Origin: Paenibacillus cymbidii
GTDB lineage: Bacteria > Bacillota > Bacilli > Paenibacillales > NBRC-103111
NCBI RefSeq assembly: GCF_004764705.1
Contig: NZ_SHLX01000022.1
Coordinates: 62,001-126,000, forward strand
DNA length: 64,000 bases
Reading direction: 5' to 3'
The position numbers and the translations under genes were made by a program. The notes below the pieces were generated by a model. It did not search any database. It was not told the DNA's origin and was given only the letters and a program-made list of their open reading frames with translations. Each line of letters begins with the position of its first letter. The first letter of the stretch is position 1. Below, in pieces: positions 44,411 through 52,037 of this stretch.

Positions 44411-44778
44411 GTGTCGATCAGAAGAAGGAAATGGAAACGCTCGCGAAGCTGCTGGAGGAAAATCCGAAGCTGATGCAGGCGGCGCTGTCGGGCATGCAGG
44501 AGTCGCTGGGCAAGGAGCTGAAGGCGAGCGGGCTCGACCATAAAGTAAGCCCGGCTGCGCTCGCGCGGATCGGGCAAATGAATCCGGTCGAAGGCGGCAA
44601 TCCCGTGGCCGACGACTATGTCGCTTCGGCCGTAAGCAGCGTGCTGCATGTCGTCAAAGTCGGCGTGGCCGATCTGGTCAATGACCTCGACCGGATATCG
44701 ACGCTGAATACCAAGGTGACGAGCCAGGTCAGCAAGCTGAAGCTCGGCAACGTCATCAATACAAGGATCCACGAATAG
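44407..44778 (+). CDS. 123-residue protein coupled to the radical SAM gene (candidate substrate)
   Basis: I do not recognise the family. The N-terminal half is helical and charged (KKEMETLAKLLEENPKLMQ), somewhat like Nif11-type or other RiPP leaders, and ends in a VEGG motif (61-64). The second half (65-123) has no cysteine and is rich in Val, Ala, Ser, Asn and Ile, the composition of substrates epimerised by radical SAM enzymes. ATGA overlap with the radical SAM gene implies coupled synthesis. It could be a modified substrate or a chaperone-like partner. There is no signal peptide or membrane segment. A strong hairpin follows. Confidence 0.75.
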   Translation: MSVDQKKEMETLAKLLEENPKLMQAALSGMQESLGKELKASGLDHKVSPAALARIGQMNPVEGGNPVADDYVASAVSSVLHVVKVGVADLVNDLDRISTLNTKVTSQVSKLKLGNVINTRIHE

Positions 44779-44792
44779 CGCGCGGCAACCGA

Positions 44793-44836
44793 ACAACCGC
44801 CGGCCTGCACTTGAACGAGTGCGGTCCGGCGGTTGT
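44793..44836. terminator. Long hairpin between convergent genes (bidirectional terminator)
   Basis: ACAACCGCCGG and its exact complement flank an inner stem (TGCACT/AGTGCG) around a six-base loop. T-runs are weak on both sides, but the position between two converging stop codons suggests termination for both. Confidence 0.6.
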
Positions 44837-44851
44837 GTCTTGAAGGAGCGA

Positions 44852-46150
44852 TCAGTTAAACTTCGGCAGCCAGTCGCCGTGCGCTTCGATCAGATCGTCG
44901 CACAGCGCGACAATGTCGTCGATCGACAGCTCGGCTGCGGTATGCGGATCGAGCAAGGCGGCATGGTAAATATGTTCCTTCTTCCGCGTCATGGCCGCTT
45001 CGATCGTCAGCAATTGCGTGTTGATGTTCGTGCGGTTAAGCGCGGCCAGCTGCGGCGGCAGGTCGCCGACATACGTTGGCGTAATGCCGTTGCGGTCGAC
45101 CAGGCAAGGCACTTCGACGCACGCTTCCTTCGGCAGGTTCGTAATCAGCCCGGTGTTCATGACGTTGCCGCCGATCTTGAACGGGTTGTTCGTCTCCATC
45201 GCTTCCATCATGTACGACGCGTACTCGTGCGAACGAACGTGGGTCAGGTTGCGGTCGTTCACCAGCTCCTCGCGCATCGTCTTCCAGCGTTCGATCTGAT
45301 TGACGCAGCGGCGCGGGTATTCGTCGAGCGGAATGTTGAAGCGTTCGATCAGCTCCGGATAATTGCGCTTGATGAAATACGGATGGTATTCGGCATTATG
45401 CTCGGACGATTCCGTCACATAGTAGCCGAACCTCAGCATCAGCTCGTAGCGCACCATGTCATTGTGCTTTTCTTTTTGCTTCTCGGCGGCGCGGCGCTTA
45501 ATTTCCGGATACAGGTCGACGCCGTCCTTGGACACTTCAAGCAGCCACGCCATATGGTTGATGCCGGCGATCTTCGCTTTGACTCCCTCGGTGTCGAGGC
45601 CGAGGTGCTTGAACATGTGCGGTACGCACACTTGCACGCTGTGGCACAAGCCGACCGTCTGGATGCCGCCATGCGTGTTCATCACGTTCGTCAGCACGGC
45701 CATCGGGTTCGTGTAGTTGAAGAACCAGGCGTCCGGGCAAACCTCGCGCATGTCTTTGGCGAAGTCGAGCATGACCGGAATCGTGCGCAGGTTGCGGAAA
45801 ATGCCGCCGATGCCAAGCGTATCGGCGATCGTCTGGCGCAGGCCGTATTTCTTCGGAATTTCGAAGTCCGTGATCGTACAAGGATCGTAGCCGCCGACCT
45901 GGATCGCGTTGACGACGTATTTGGCGCCGCGCAGCGCTTCCTTGCGGTCGCTGTACGCTTTGACGACGCAAGTGCTGTTCGCCGTTTTCTTCAAATTGTT
46001 CAGCATGTTCTCCGAATCTTGCAGCCGCTGCGCGTCGATATCGAACAGCGCCAGCTCGAAGCCTTGCAGCGCCGGCGTGTTCATCACGTCGCCGAGCACA
46101 TTTTTGGCGAAGACGGTGCTGCCTGCGCCGAGGAACGTAATTTTGGACAT
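44852..46150 (-). CDS. melA: Alpha-galactosidase, glycoside hydrolase family 4
   Basis: A 432-residue GH4 enzyme using NAD+ and a divalent metal to hydrolyse alpha-galactosides such as melibiose by a redox-elimination mechanism. The NAD loop is FLGAGSTVFAKN. Asn in FFNYTNPMA, the Cys in GLCHSVQ (the CHS variant typical of MelA-like members) and His in GINHMAW provide metal and substrate contacts. There is no signal peptide, so it acts on imported sugar. The start follows CAGGAGG. It is divergent from an AraC regulator. Alpha-glucosidase or alpha-glucuronidase activity within GH4 is less likely. Confidence 0.9.
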   Translation of the reverse strand: MSKITFLGAGSTVFAKNVLGDVMNTPALQGFELALFDIDAQRLQDSENMLNNLKKTANSTCVVKAYSDRKEALRGAKYVVNAIQVGGYDPCTITDFEIPKKYGLRQTIADTLGIGGIFRNLRTIPVMLDFAKDMREVCPDAWFFNYTNPMAVLTNVMNTHGGIQTVGLCHSVQVCVPHMFKHLGLDTEGVKAKIAGINHMAWLLEVSKDGVDLYPEIKRRAAEKQKEKHNDMVRYELMLRFGYYVTESSEHNAEYHPYFIKRNYPELIERFNIPLDEYPRRCVNQIERWKTMREELVNDRNLTHVRSHEYASYMMEAMETNNPFKIGGNVMNTGLITNLPKEACVEVPCLVDRNGITPTYVGDLPPQLAALNRTNINTQLLTIEAAMTRKKEHIYHAALLDPHTAAELSIDDIVALCDDLIEAHGDWLPKFN

Positions 46151-46414
46151 GGGGAAATCCTCCTGTTGGTTCAGATCGTCCGCTTGTGGCGGTACGCGCC
46201 GGATCGGCGGCGTATCCGCTTCCAACCCGGCTCACATACTTCTGAATATAAGACGAGATGAACCGTTTCGCCATGGAAGGATGCGATATGTTTATGGACA
46301 TTTGTAGTTTCCGCTTGCAAAAAGGAGCCGTTATCCGCATGATGGAGAGTAGACAGCGGCCGGCTTGACCGGACGGAGGAATGCCGCCGCACTTTTCATC
46401 CGCGGGAGGATGCC

Positions 46415-47275
46415 ATGCTGCAGCCTTTTCACCACAATACGATCAATCCGTATCCCGGCAAAGGGGAAATCGTCGTCCTGTTCGCCGGCCATTCGCAAAC
46501 CGAACCGGAACACAAGGTCGGTCCCCAGGTGCGCGACTATCATCTCGTCCATTACGTCGTGTCCGGCACGGGCACGTTCCGCTGCCGCGGCCGCGAATAT
46601 GCGCTGACAACCGGCGACAGCTTCTTCATCGCGCCAAGCGAGCTGGTGAGCTACGCTTCGGATGCCGCTGCGCCGTGGCAGTACCGCTGGGTGGCGTTCA
46701 AGGGCACGCAGGCGGACGAATTGCTCGCCCGGCTCGGCATCGGCCCGCACCAGCCGGTTGCGTCGACCGCCGGCCGCCTCGTGCCGCTGCTGTTCCACCG
46801 GATCGAACGGGCGCTGCATGACGCCGATCCGAGCTGCGACATGCGGGCAAACGGCAATATGCGGCTTCTGTTCGCCGAATGGATGAAGGCTTCCGGTACG
46901 AAAACCGCGCGCAAACAGGAGCCCGATTCGGAAATCGACCGCCAGGTCGAGCAGGCGATCCGTTGGCTGACGCTGCAGTACCCGGAACCGATTTCGATCG
47001 AGCAGATGGCGGGGGCGCTCGGTTACCACCGCACCTACTTGTCCAAAATGTTCAAGCAGCACACCGGCATGTCGCCGATGAACTTCCTGCTGAAGCTGCG
47101 CATGGAGCGGGCGCGAACGCTGCTGATGGAACCGCTGACGATCGAGCAGGTCGCTTCCTCCGTCGGCTTTGCGGATTCGCTTTATTTCTCCAAGCAATTT
47201 CGCAAGTGGTATGGCTTGTCCCCGTCGGAATACCGTCATGACACCCATCACCGGGAGCGGTTCGATTGTCCGTAG
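46415..47275 (+). CDS. AraC family transcriptional regulator
   Basis: A 286-residue regulator with an N-terminal cupin-type arabinose-binding-like domain (HYVVSGTGTFRCRGREYALTTG) and a C-terminal AraC double helix-turn-helix (LGYHRTYLSKMFKQHTGMS, VGFADSLYFSKQFRKWYGLS). The start is five bases after GGGAGG. It is divergently oriented to the GH4 gene across 264 bp and is its probable activator in response to the sugar. Confidence 0.92.
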   Translation: MLQPFHHNTINPYPGKGEIVVLFAGHSQTEPEHKVGPQVRDYHLVHYVVSGTGTFRCRGREYALTTGDSFFIAPSELVSYASDAAAPWQYRWVAFKGTQADELLARLGIGPHQPVASTAGRLVPLLFHRIERALHDADPSCDMRANGNMRLLFAEWMKASGTKTARKQEPDSEIDRQVEQAIRWLTLQYPEPISIEQMAGALGYHRTYLSKMFKQHTGMSPMNFLLKLRMERARTLLMEPLTIEQVASSVGFADSLYFSKQFRKWYGLSPSEYRHDTHHRERFDCP

Positions 47276-47426
47276 CCCGGCGTCTCGGCTTCCGCTTCGC
47301 CACCTCGCAGCGGCATTGTCGACAATACTCGAAACATGTTGGAATATATTGGATCGCCCCTATGCAACCTTTTCCGGTTTTATACGTTAATAAAGGTAAT
47401 GCGATTTCATCAAGGAGACCGGATGA

Positions 47427-48608
47427 ATGCCTGAACCGACCGCTTCCCGCCCCCTGTCCGCCCAATCGCCGACGCTTTCGCGCGCGAACAAACAATCCAA
47501 GGCCGCGCGCAAGCCGCGTTCGTTCTGGCGGCTGATCCGCAATTTGACGCTGAGCGGCATGGCCGTATTCAGCGTATTTGCCATTTGGTTTTTCTTTACG
47601 CCCTCAGGCACCCGCATCCGCAACATCATGGCGGACACGGTCATCGCCACCCAGCACCGGGAATGGGCCAAATATTTGATCGGCAAACGCGAGCTGGATA
47701 ACAGGGTCGCCGCCTACTGGTCGCGGTTCGACGAATATGCCGCCAAACCGATCACCGAAACCGCCGTCATCCCTACCGCAACACCTCCGGCCATGAACGC
47801 CGGATCGGCAGCAGGCGGATCGCATGCGACGCCGACGCCAACCCCGAGGCCGCTTACGACGATCGAGCCCGTGGAAGGCAAAGGCTTCAAAGGGTATATC
47901 CTGTCCATCTCCGATCCGAAAAAGCTTCGCATCGCCGTCCCCGCCGTTTACGGCAAAGGGGAGAAAGTGACCAGCATGGTGAAGCGGACCGGCGCCATCG
48001 CCGGCGTCAATGCCGGCGGCTTCGTCGACCCGGAATGGAAGGGCAACGGCTTCCAGCCGACAGGCATCGTGATGTCCGGAGGCAAACTGTTTTATAACGA
48101 CGCCGGCATGGATACGAAAAATCATGTCGTCGGCATCGACAAGGAAGGCCATATGATCGCCGGCAAATATTCGCCGAACGAGCTGCTGAAGATGGGCATG
48201 AGCGAAGCGGTAACGTTTGCGCCGCGGTTCATCGTCAACGGCGAAGGCCAAATCAAGAGCGAGGCCGACGGTTGGGGCATCGCCCCGCGCACCTGCATGG
48301 CGCAGAAGGCGGACGGCACGATCATGTTCGCGATCATCGACGGCCGGCAAACGCACAGCATCGGCGCCACGCTGTACGACGTGCAGAAGCTGTTTCTCGA
48401 ACGCGGCGCGATTATCGCCGCCAATCTTGACGGCGGCTCCTCCACGGTGCTGGTGAAAGGCAACGAAATCGTCAACAAACCGTCGAGCGAATACGGCGAA
48501 CGCTTCCTCCCGACGGCATGGCTCGTATTCGACAACCCGCAGACGGCGCCAATCCGCAACGTATGGGAAGGCGTCGACATCCATCAGATCGATCCGTCCA
48601 AGTGGTAG
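47427..48608 (+). CDS. Phosphodiester glycosidase (NAGPA-like) membrane-anchored protein
   Basis: A 393-residue protein. A cytoplasmic basic N-terminus and one transmembrane helix (about 42-60) are followed by a Thr/Pro linker and the NAGPA/DUF2233 domain. Domain hallmarks are AIAGVNAGGFVDP, PTGIVMSGGKL and AANLDGGSSTVLV. Family members remove N-acetylglucosamine from phosphodiesters on exopolysaccharides or wall teichoic acids, so a cell-envelope role outside the membrane is likely. It is a single-gene unit with its own terminator. Start ATG lies nine bases after GGAG. Confidence 0.88.
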   Translation: MPEPTASRPLSAQSPTLSRANKQSKAARKPRSFWRLIRNLTLSGMAVFSVFAIWFFFTPSGTRIRNIMADTVIATQHREWAKYLIGKRELDNRVAAYWSRFDEYAAKPITETAVIPTATPPAMNAGSAAGGSHATPTPTPRPLTTIEPVEGKGFKGYILSISDPKKLRIAVPAVYGKGEKVTSMVKRTGAIAGVNAGGFVDPEWKGNGFQPTGIVMSGGKLFYNDAGMDTKNHVVGIDKEGHMIAGKYSPNELLKMGMSEAVTFAPRFIVNGEGQIKSEADGWGIAPRTCMAQKADGTIMFAIIDGRQTHSIGATLYDVQKLFLERGAIIAANLDGGSSTVLVKGNEIVNKPSSEYGERFLPTAWLVFDNPQTAPIRNVWEGVDIHQIDPSKW

Positions 48609-48618
48609 AGCCGAAACG

Positions 48619-48666
48619 AGCGGCTGCCGCCTCCGATAGTGGGAAGCGGCAGCCGCTGCTGTTTTT
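48619..48666 (+). terminator. Rho-independent terminator after phosphodiester glycosidase gene
   Basis: AGCGGCTGCCGC pairs with its exact complement across a 15-base loop, followed by GCTGTTTTT. Its T-run overlaps the stop of the convergent YtxH gene. Confidence 0.85.
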
Positions 48667-49063
48667 AATGACTGGACACCGTTTCGCCGTCTTCGTCCGA
48701 AGCCGCTTCGATATCTTCCGCAAGCAGCGACGCGTCGTCGCCGAGCAGCGCCGCACCGTTCAGATGCGCCGGTTCCGCTTCCGTTTCCTCCTGCAGTTCC
48801 TCCTCTTTGCCGCCGCGCCACGATTTGATTTTGCCTACCCAATCGCTCGTTTGCGCCCCGACCTGCTTGGCGACCTGCTGCGTCTTGTCGCTCACTTGAC
48901 CTGCCAGCTGCTGCGTTTTGTCGGCAGCTGCCCTTACTTGCTCCGCGATGTCGCCGCGCAATTCCTTGCCCGATTTCGGCGCGAACAGCAGCGCCGTGAT
49001 CGCTCCTACCGCACTGCCGATGACGGCGCCTACCAGCAAATCTTTTCCGTTTCTTTTTGCCAT
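48665..49063 (-). CDS. YtxH domain-containing protein
   Basis: A 132-residue small protein with an N-terminal membrane helix (LLVGAVIGSAVGAITALLFAPKSGKELR), the YtxH signature, then an amphipathic, Gln/Lys-rich region (QLAGQVSDKTQQVAKQVG) and an acidic tail. YtxH proteins are general-stress or envelope-associated in Firmicutes and their function is unclear. It lies downstream of a DUF948 gene, a common pairing. Start ATG is 11 bases after AAGGAG; a GTG three codons earlier is too close to the site. Confidence 0.88.
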   Translation of the reverse strand: MAKRNGKDLLVGAVIGSAVGAITALLFAPKSGKELRGDIAEQVRAAADKTQQLAGQVSDKTQQVAKQVGAQTSDWVGKIKSWRGGKEEELQEETEAEPAHLNGAALLGDDASLLAEDIEAASDEDGETVSSH

Positions 49064-49119
49064 CTGTTCCACAACTCCTTCGGTTTGATAATGGGTCAGG
49101 GGTCAGGTGTCTAGTGTGT

Positions 49120-49545
49120 TCAGTCACGCCCAAGCCAAGACAACCGCAACGCCCGGATTTTCCGCCATAACTGCATGCCCAACATCGCAATCGACGCCGC
49201 GTCCGCTGCCGGACCGCGGCTGCCGCCGTCCGCATCGGCCGCCCCGCCGACGACGGAGCCGAACGTCTCCGCTGCCCGCCCGATCGCCTGGCCGCTTCGC
49301 CGGATGGCGCGGCACATGGGCCCGATGTCGTCCACCCTCCCGCGCACCTCGCGCACCAGCCGGCGCGAAGAGCGGGCCAGCAACGCCGCTTCCTTGCCGG
49401 CGCGCTGCAGTTCGGCGATGCCCGCTTCCGCCGACACGAGCGCCTGACGCAGCACACGTTCCGTATGCAGCAGAAACCTTACGGCGACCGCAACCAACAC
49501 GACGAATGCGGCCGCCGCCACCGCTACGCTAACAGAAACGATCAT
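49120..49545 (-). CDS. DUF948 domain-containing membrane protein
   Basis: A 141-residue protein with an N-terminal membrane helix (about 2-24) and a coiled-coil-like helix (RQALVSAEAGIAELQRAGKEA), followed by a small-residue-rich region. This fits DUF948, often encoded beside YtxH in Bacillales. Function is unknown. The next gene downstream on this strand is the YtxH gene, 56 bp away, so they are likely co-transcribed. Confidence 0.8.
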   Translation of the reverse strand: MIVSVSVAVAAAAFVVLVAVAVRFLLHTERVLRQALVSAEAGIAELQRAGKEAALLARSSRRLVREVRGRVDDIGPMCRAIRRSGQAIGRAAETFGSVVGGAADADGGSRGPAADAASIAMLGMQLWRKIRALRLSWLGRD

Positions 49546-49719
49546 GTCATCCCTCCCGCGCCGGCACCATCGTTCGGAAGCAGCAGGTGCCGCCCGCCGC
49601 CCGAACGAAGGCGAATGCCTATTTCATAGTGACAGTATAGGCGGGTGCCCGGCGAATGGTGACAGCTCCCGTCAAAAATTATTGTTCCCTGCCGCTCCCC
49701 TGTTTACCATCGCACTTGC

Positions 49720-49748
49720 TGGCAAGCGTTCGGCGGCGGTTGTATAAT
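49720..49748 (+). promoter_or_regulatory. Promoter for KDPG aldolase gene
   Basis: A perfect TATAAT -10 is preceded at 17 bp by TGGCAA, a weak -35. The start codon is 32 bp downstream. Confidence 0.55.
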
Positions 49749-49780
49749 GGGAAAGACGACGGAAAATGAGGATGCGAGCG

Positions 49781-50437
49781 ATGATGGATCGGGAACAAGG
49801 ACTGGCGGAAATCGAACGAACGCGGATTATCGCGATCGTACGGGGAGTCGCGGAAGCGAATATTCGGGGCGTAGCGGAGGCGCTGCTTGCCGGCGGCATT
49901 ACCGTCATGGAAGTTACGCTGAACACGCCGGGGGCGCTGGCGATGATCGGAACGCTGCAGCGGGAGTATGGCGACCGCTTGTTTATCGGCGCCGGCACGG
50001 TGCTGGACGAGGAAGATGCGAAGCAGGCGATCGCGGCCGGCGCATCGTTCATCGTCACGCCGAATACCGACGAAGCCGCCATTCGCCTGGCGGCCGGCCG
50101 CGGCGTACCGGTGTATCCCGGCGCCATGACGCCGACGGAAATCGTCAAAGCATGGAAAGCCGGGGCCTCCGCGGTCAAAATTTTTCCGAGCACGGGGCTC
50201 GGTTTGCCTTATATCAAAGAGCTGCAAGGGCCGCTCAGCCATATTCCGATGGTCGCGGTCGGCGGCGTAAGCGAAACGAACATTGCCGATTTCCTGCAAG
50301 CGGGTTGTTGTGCGGTTGGGATCGGCGGGTCGTTGATTAATTTGCGCGAAATTGCGGCGGGCAATTACGCTTTCATCACGGATAAGGCGAAGAAGCTGAT
50401 TGCGGGTGCGGCGGTTGTGGCTGCCGGCGCGCGCTAA
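49781..50437 (+). CDS. eda: KDPG/KHG aldolase
   Basis: A 218-residue class I aldolase that splits 2-keto-3-deoxy-6-phosphogluconate to pyruvate and glyceraldehyde 3-phosphate, for the Entner-Doudoroff route or uronate degradation. The catalytic Glu is in MEVTLNTPGAL, the Schiff-base Lys is in SAVKIFPS, and the phosphate site is at VAVGGVSETN. The start chosen is the first ATG of MMDREQ, nine bases after GAGG. The partner KDG kinase gene is not adjacent, so the gene stands alone here. Confidence 0.93.
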   Translation: MMDREQGLAEIERTRIIAIVRGVAEANIRGVAEALLAGGITVMEVTLNTPGALAMIGTLQREYGDRLFIGAGTVLDEEDAKQAIAAGASFIVTPNTDEAAIRLAAGRGVPVYPGAMTPTEIVKAWKAGASAVKIFPSTGLGLPYIKELQGPLSHIPMVAVGGVSETNIADFLQAGCCAVGIGGSLINLREIAAGNYAFITDKAKKLIAGAAVVAAGAR

Positions 50438-50505
50438 GATGTAGCGGGGCGGCAAAAAAAGCTGCTATCGCAGCACTTCGAAGAAGCTGGCCCGGCTTGA
50501 GCGGC

Positions 50506-50600
50506 AATAGGCCATGTTTTGCTGCCTATTTCGCCAAAAGCGTGCCTTTTAGCCGAAGCGGTCGAAATCAGGCAAATAAGCCATTTTTCATGGGCTATTT
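50506..50600. repeat. Two ATAGCCA/TGGCTAT inverted repeats, locus 3
   Basis: Hairpins at 50506-50530 (AATAGGCCA ... CTATT) and 50574-50600 (AAATAAGCCATTTTTCATGGGCTATTT) lie between convergent eda and the SufR-like gene. The second is almost identical to the fourth repeat of locus 1. Confidence 0.8.
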
Positions 50601-50636
50601 CGTTACCCGGCAGCACATAACAGCGGCCGGAGCGTG

Positions 50637-50682
50637 AAAAAGGCTTTCCAACGGTCCGGGTAGACCGTTGGAAAGCCTTTTC
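50637..50682. terminator. Bidirectional terminator between eda and SufR-like gene
   Basis: A perfect 17-bp stem (AAGGCTTTCCAACGGTC and complement) with a six-base loop is flanked by TTTT on each strand. It lies 13 bp past the stop of the minus-strand gene. Confidence 0.9.
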
Positions 50683-50694
50683 GCTTGCGGCGCG

Positions 50695-51357
50695 TCAGGA
50701 CGAGGCCGCCGTCGATTGCGGCTGAGCCACTTGCCCGCCGCGGATGCGGTACGTGCACTTGCTGCCGCCCTTGGTCAAACATTCGGTCCGCTCCACATCG
50801 GCTTCCAGCAGCTTGCCGAACAACGCCAGCTCGCAGTGGCAAGCTTCGTTGTACCGGTTCGCCACTTGCGCGATCGGACAATTGTATTCAAGCAGCGTAT
50901 ACTCGCCTTGGTCGTTTTGTTCCCATTGCACCATATAGCCGTTCGCGTTCTGAATATCGGCCAGTTCGGCTACCCTGTCGTGCAGCGACTTGCCGGTCAT
51001 CCGCTCGCGATATTTGGCGAACAGCTTCTCCTTGCGCCGCTCGAACAGCCTGCCGACAACCTCGCCGCCTTCTTCCGCCTCCAGCTCGCTGAGCAGATCG
51101 AGCGTCAAATGATGATAGTTTTTCGGGAAAAGATCTTCCGCCAGCCCGGTGAGCGAGTAAATGTGGCTCGGACGCCCCATCGCCTGCCGCACGAGCTTCG
51201 CTTCGATCAGGCCGTCGCGCTCAAGCGTATTGAGGTGCCGCCGGATCGCCATCTCCGTGATCCCAAGCTCGCGGGCCATTTCCCCGACGCTCAGCGGCCC
51301 TCTCGTCTTCATCATCGTCAGCAGCATTTTGCGGGTCGACGATTCTTGTTCGTTCAT
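50695..51357 (-). CDS. SufR-like Fe-S-binding transcriptional regulator
   Basis: A 220-residue regulator. An N-terminal winged helix (GPLSVGEMARELGITEMAIRRHLNTLERDGLI) is followed by a helical domain. The C-terminal module holds cysteines in YNCPIAQV, EACHCEL, ECLTKGG and SKCTYRI. This layout matches SufR-type repressors, which use an Fe-S cluster to control suf genes. The suf operon is not in the window, so the target is unknown. The start is the ATG of MNEQESS, seven bases after AGGGTG. A strong terminator follows. Confidence 0.75.
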   Translation of the reverse strand: MNEQESSTRKMLLTMMKTRGPLSVGEMARELGITEMAIRRHLNTLERDGLIEAKLVRQAMGRPSHIYSLTGLAEDLFPKNYHHLTLDLLSELEAEEGGEVVGRLFERRKEKLFAKYRERMTGKSLHDRVAELADIQNANGYMVQWEQNDQGEYTLLEYNCPIAQVANRYNEACHCELALFGKLLEADVERTECLTKGGSKCTYRIRGGQVAQPQSTAASS

Positions 51358-51449
51358 GTCCATCACCCTATCATGCGCCATAATACCGCCATTGTAACGC
51401 ATTTGGGGTGACAAGTAAATTACGAAACATTTCCGTTTCGAAAATTGGG

Positions 51450-51890
51450 TTACAAGACCAGCTCGCGTTCGACAAAGACGCGCACCGATTCGCCGAACTT
51501 CGGCAGCCATCCCGGCAGCGTTCGCACGAGCGGGTGTATGGCGCCGCGTTCGTATGCGAAATACTGCTGCACAAGCGGTCGCCGCAGCGCCACCAACTCG
51601 CTCAGGATGGCCGCGGTATCGGCTTCGATGGCGCCTTCGCCGCGGATAATCTCGACGATATCGTCATAGCTGCTGGCATCGCGCATCATGAACGCGTCGA
51701 TCAGCAGGCTGCCGATATCGGTGACCGTTTCGATCGCCAAGTGGAGCACCCGCTCGGCAGCGAACGTTACCGGGAGCGGGCAGTCGTTTGCCGGCTCCGG
51801 GTTCGCCGCCGACAGCTCGGACGCAGCGGCGACAAGCACCGGCACAAACCGCAGCCGCTCTTCAAACTGCTCGCGATTCAAATAGTACAT
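51450..51890 (-). CDS. YutE-like DUF86 protein (HepT-related)
   Basis: A 146-residue all-helical protein of the DUF86 family, similar to B. subtilis YutE (FMMRDASSYDDIVEIIRGEGAI block). HepT toxins of this fold use an R-x4-H-x-Y motif. Here the site reads RRPLVQQYF, with Gln in place of His, and no MntA antitoxin is adjacent, so a toxin role is unlikely. It lies between a 34-residue peptide gene (9 bp gap) and the SufR-like gene in the thiD direction. Confidence 0.8.
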   Translation of the reverse strand: MYYLNREQFEERLRFVPVLVAAASELSAANPEPANDCPLPVTFAAERVLHLAIETVTDIGSLLIDAFMMRDASSYDDIVEIIRGEGAIEADTAAILSELVALRRPLVQQYFAYERGAIHPLVRTLPGWLPKFGESVRVFVERELVL

Positions 51891-51899
51891 CGGGCTTCG

Positions 51900-52004
51900 C
51901 TACCTTCTTCTTTTTTTGAATTTGGCCCAGATCAGCATCGCGGCAAACGTAAGCGCCATCACGAAAATGAGCGTTACCGCCTGCATGACGTATTCCAGCG
52001 ACAT
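51900..52004 (-). CDS. 34-residue single-pass membrane peptide
   Basis: A short gene starting MSLEYVMQAVTLIFVMALTF, with one hydrophobic helix (about residues 8-27) and a basic end (KFKKRRR). It has an AGAGGGAG ribosome binding site four bases before ATG and sits in the gap between thiD and the YutE-like gene in the same direction. I do not recognise it. The helix followed by positive residues suggests an N-out, C-in membrane peptide. Confidence 0.65.
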   Translation of the reverse strand: MSLEYVMQAVTLIFVMALTFAAMLIWAKFKKRRR

Positions 52005-52037
52005 GATGCTCCCTCTCTTCTGCGAATAATACGCGAC

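Noticed and set aside
51450..51890. HepT toxin of a HepT/MntA toxin-antitoxin pair
   Set aside because: The R-x4-H-x-Y catalytic histidine is replaced by Gln and there is no nucleotidyltransferase antitoxin gene beside it.
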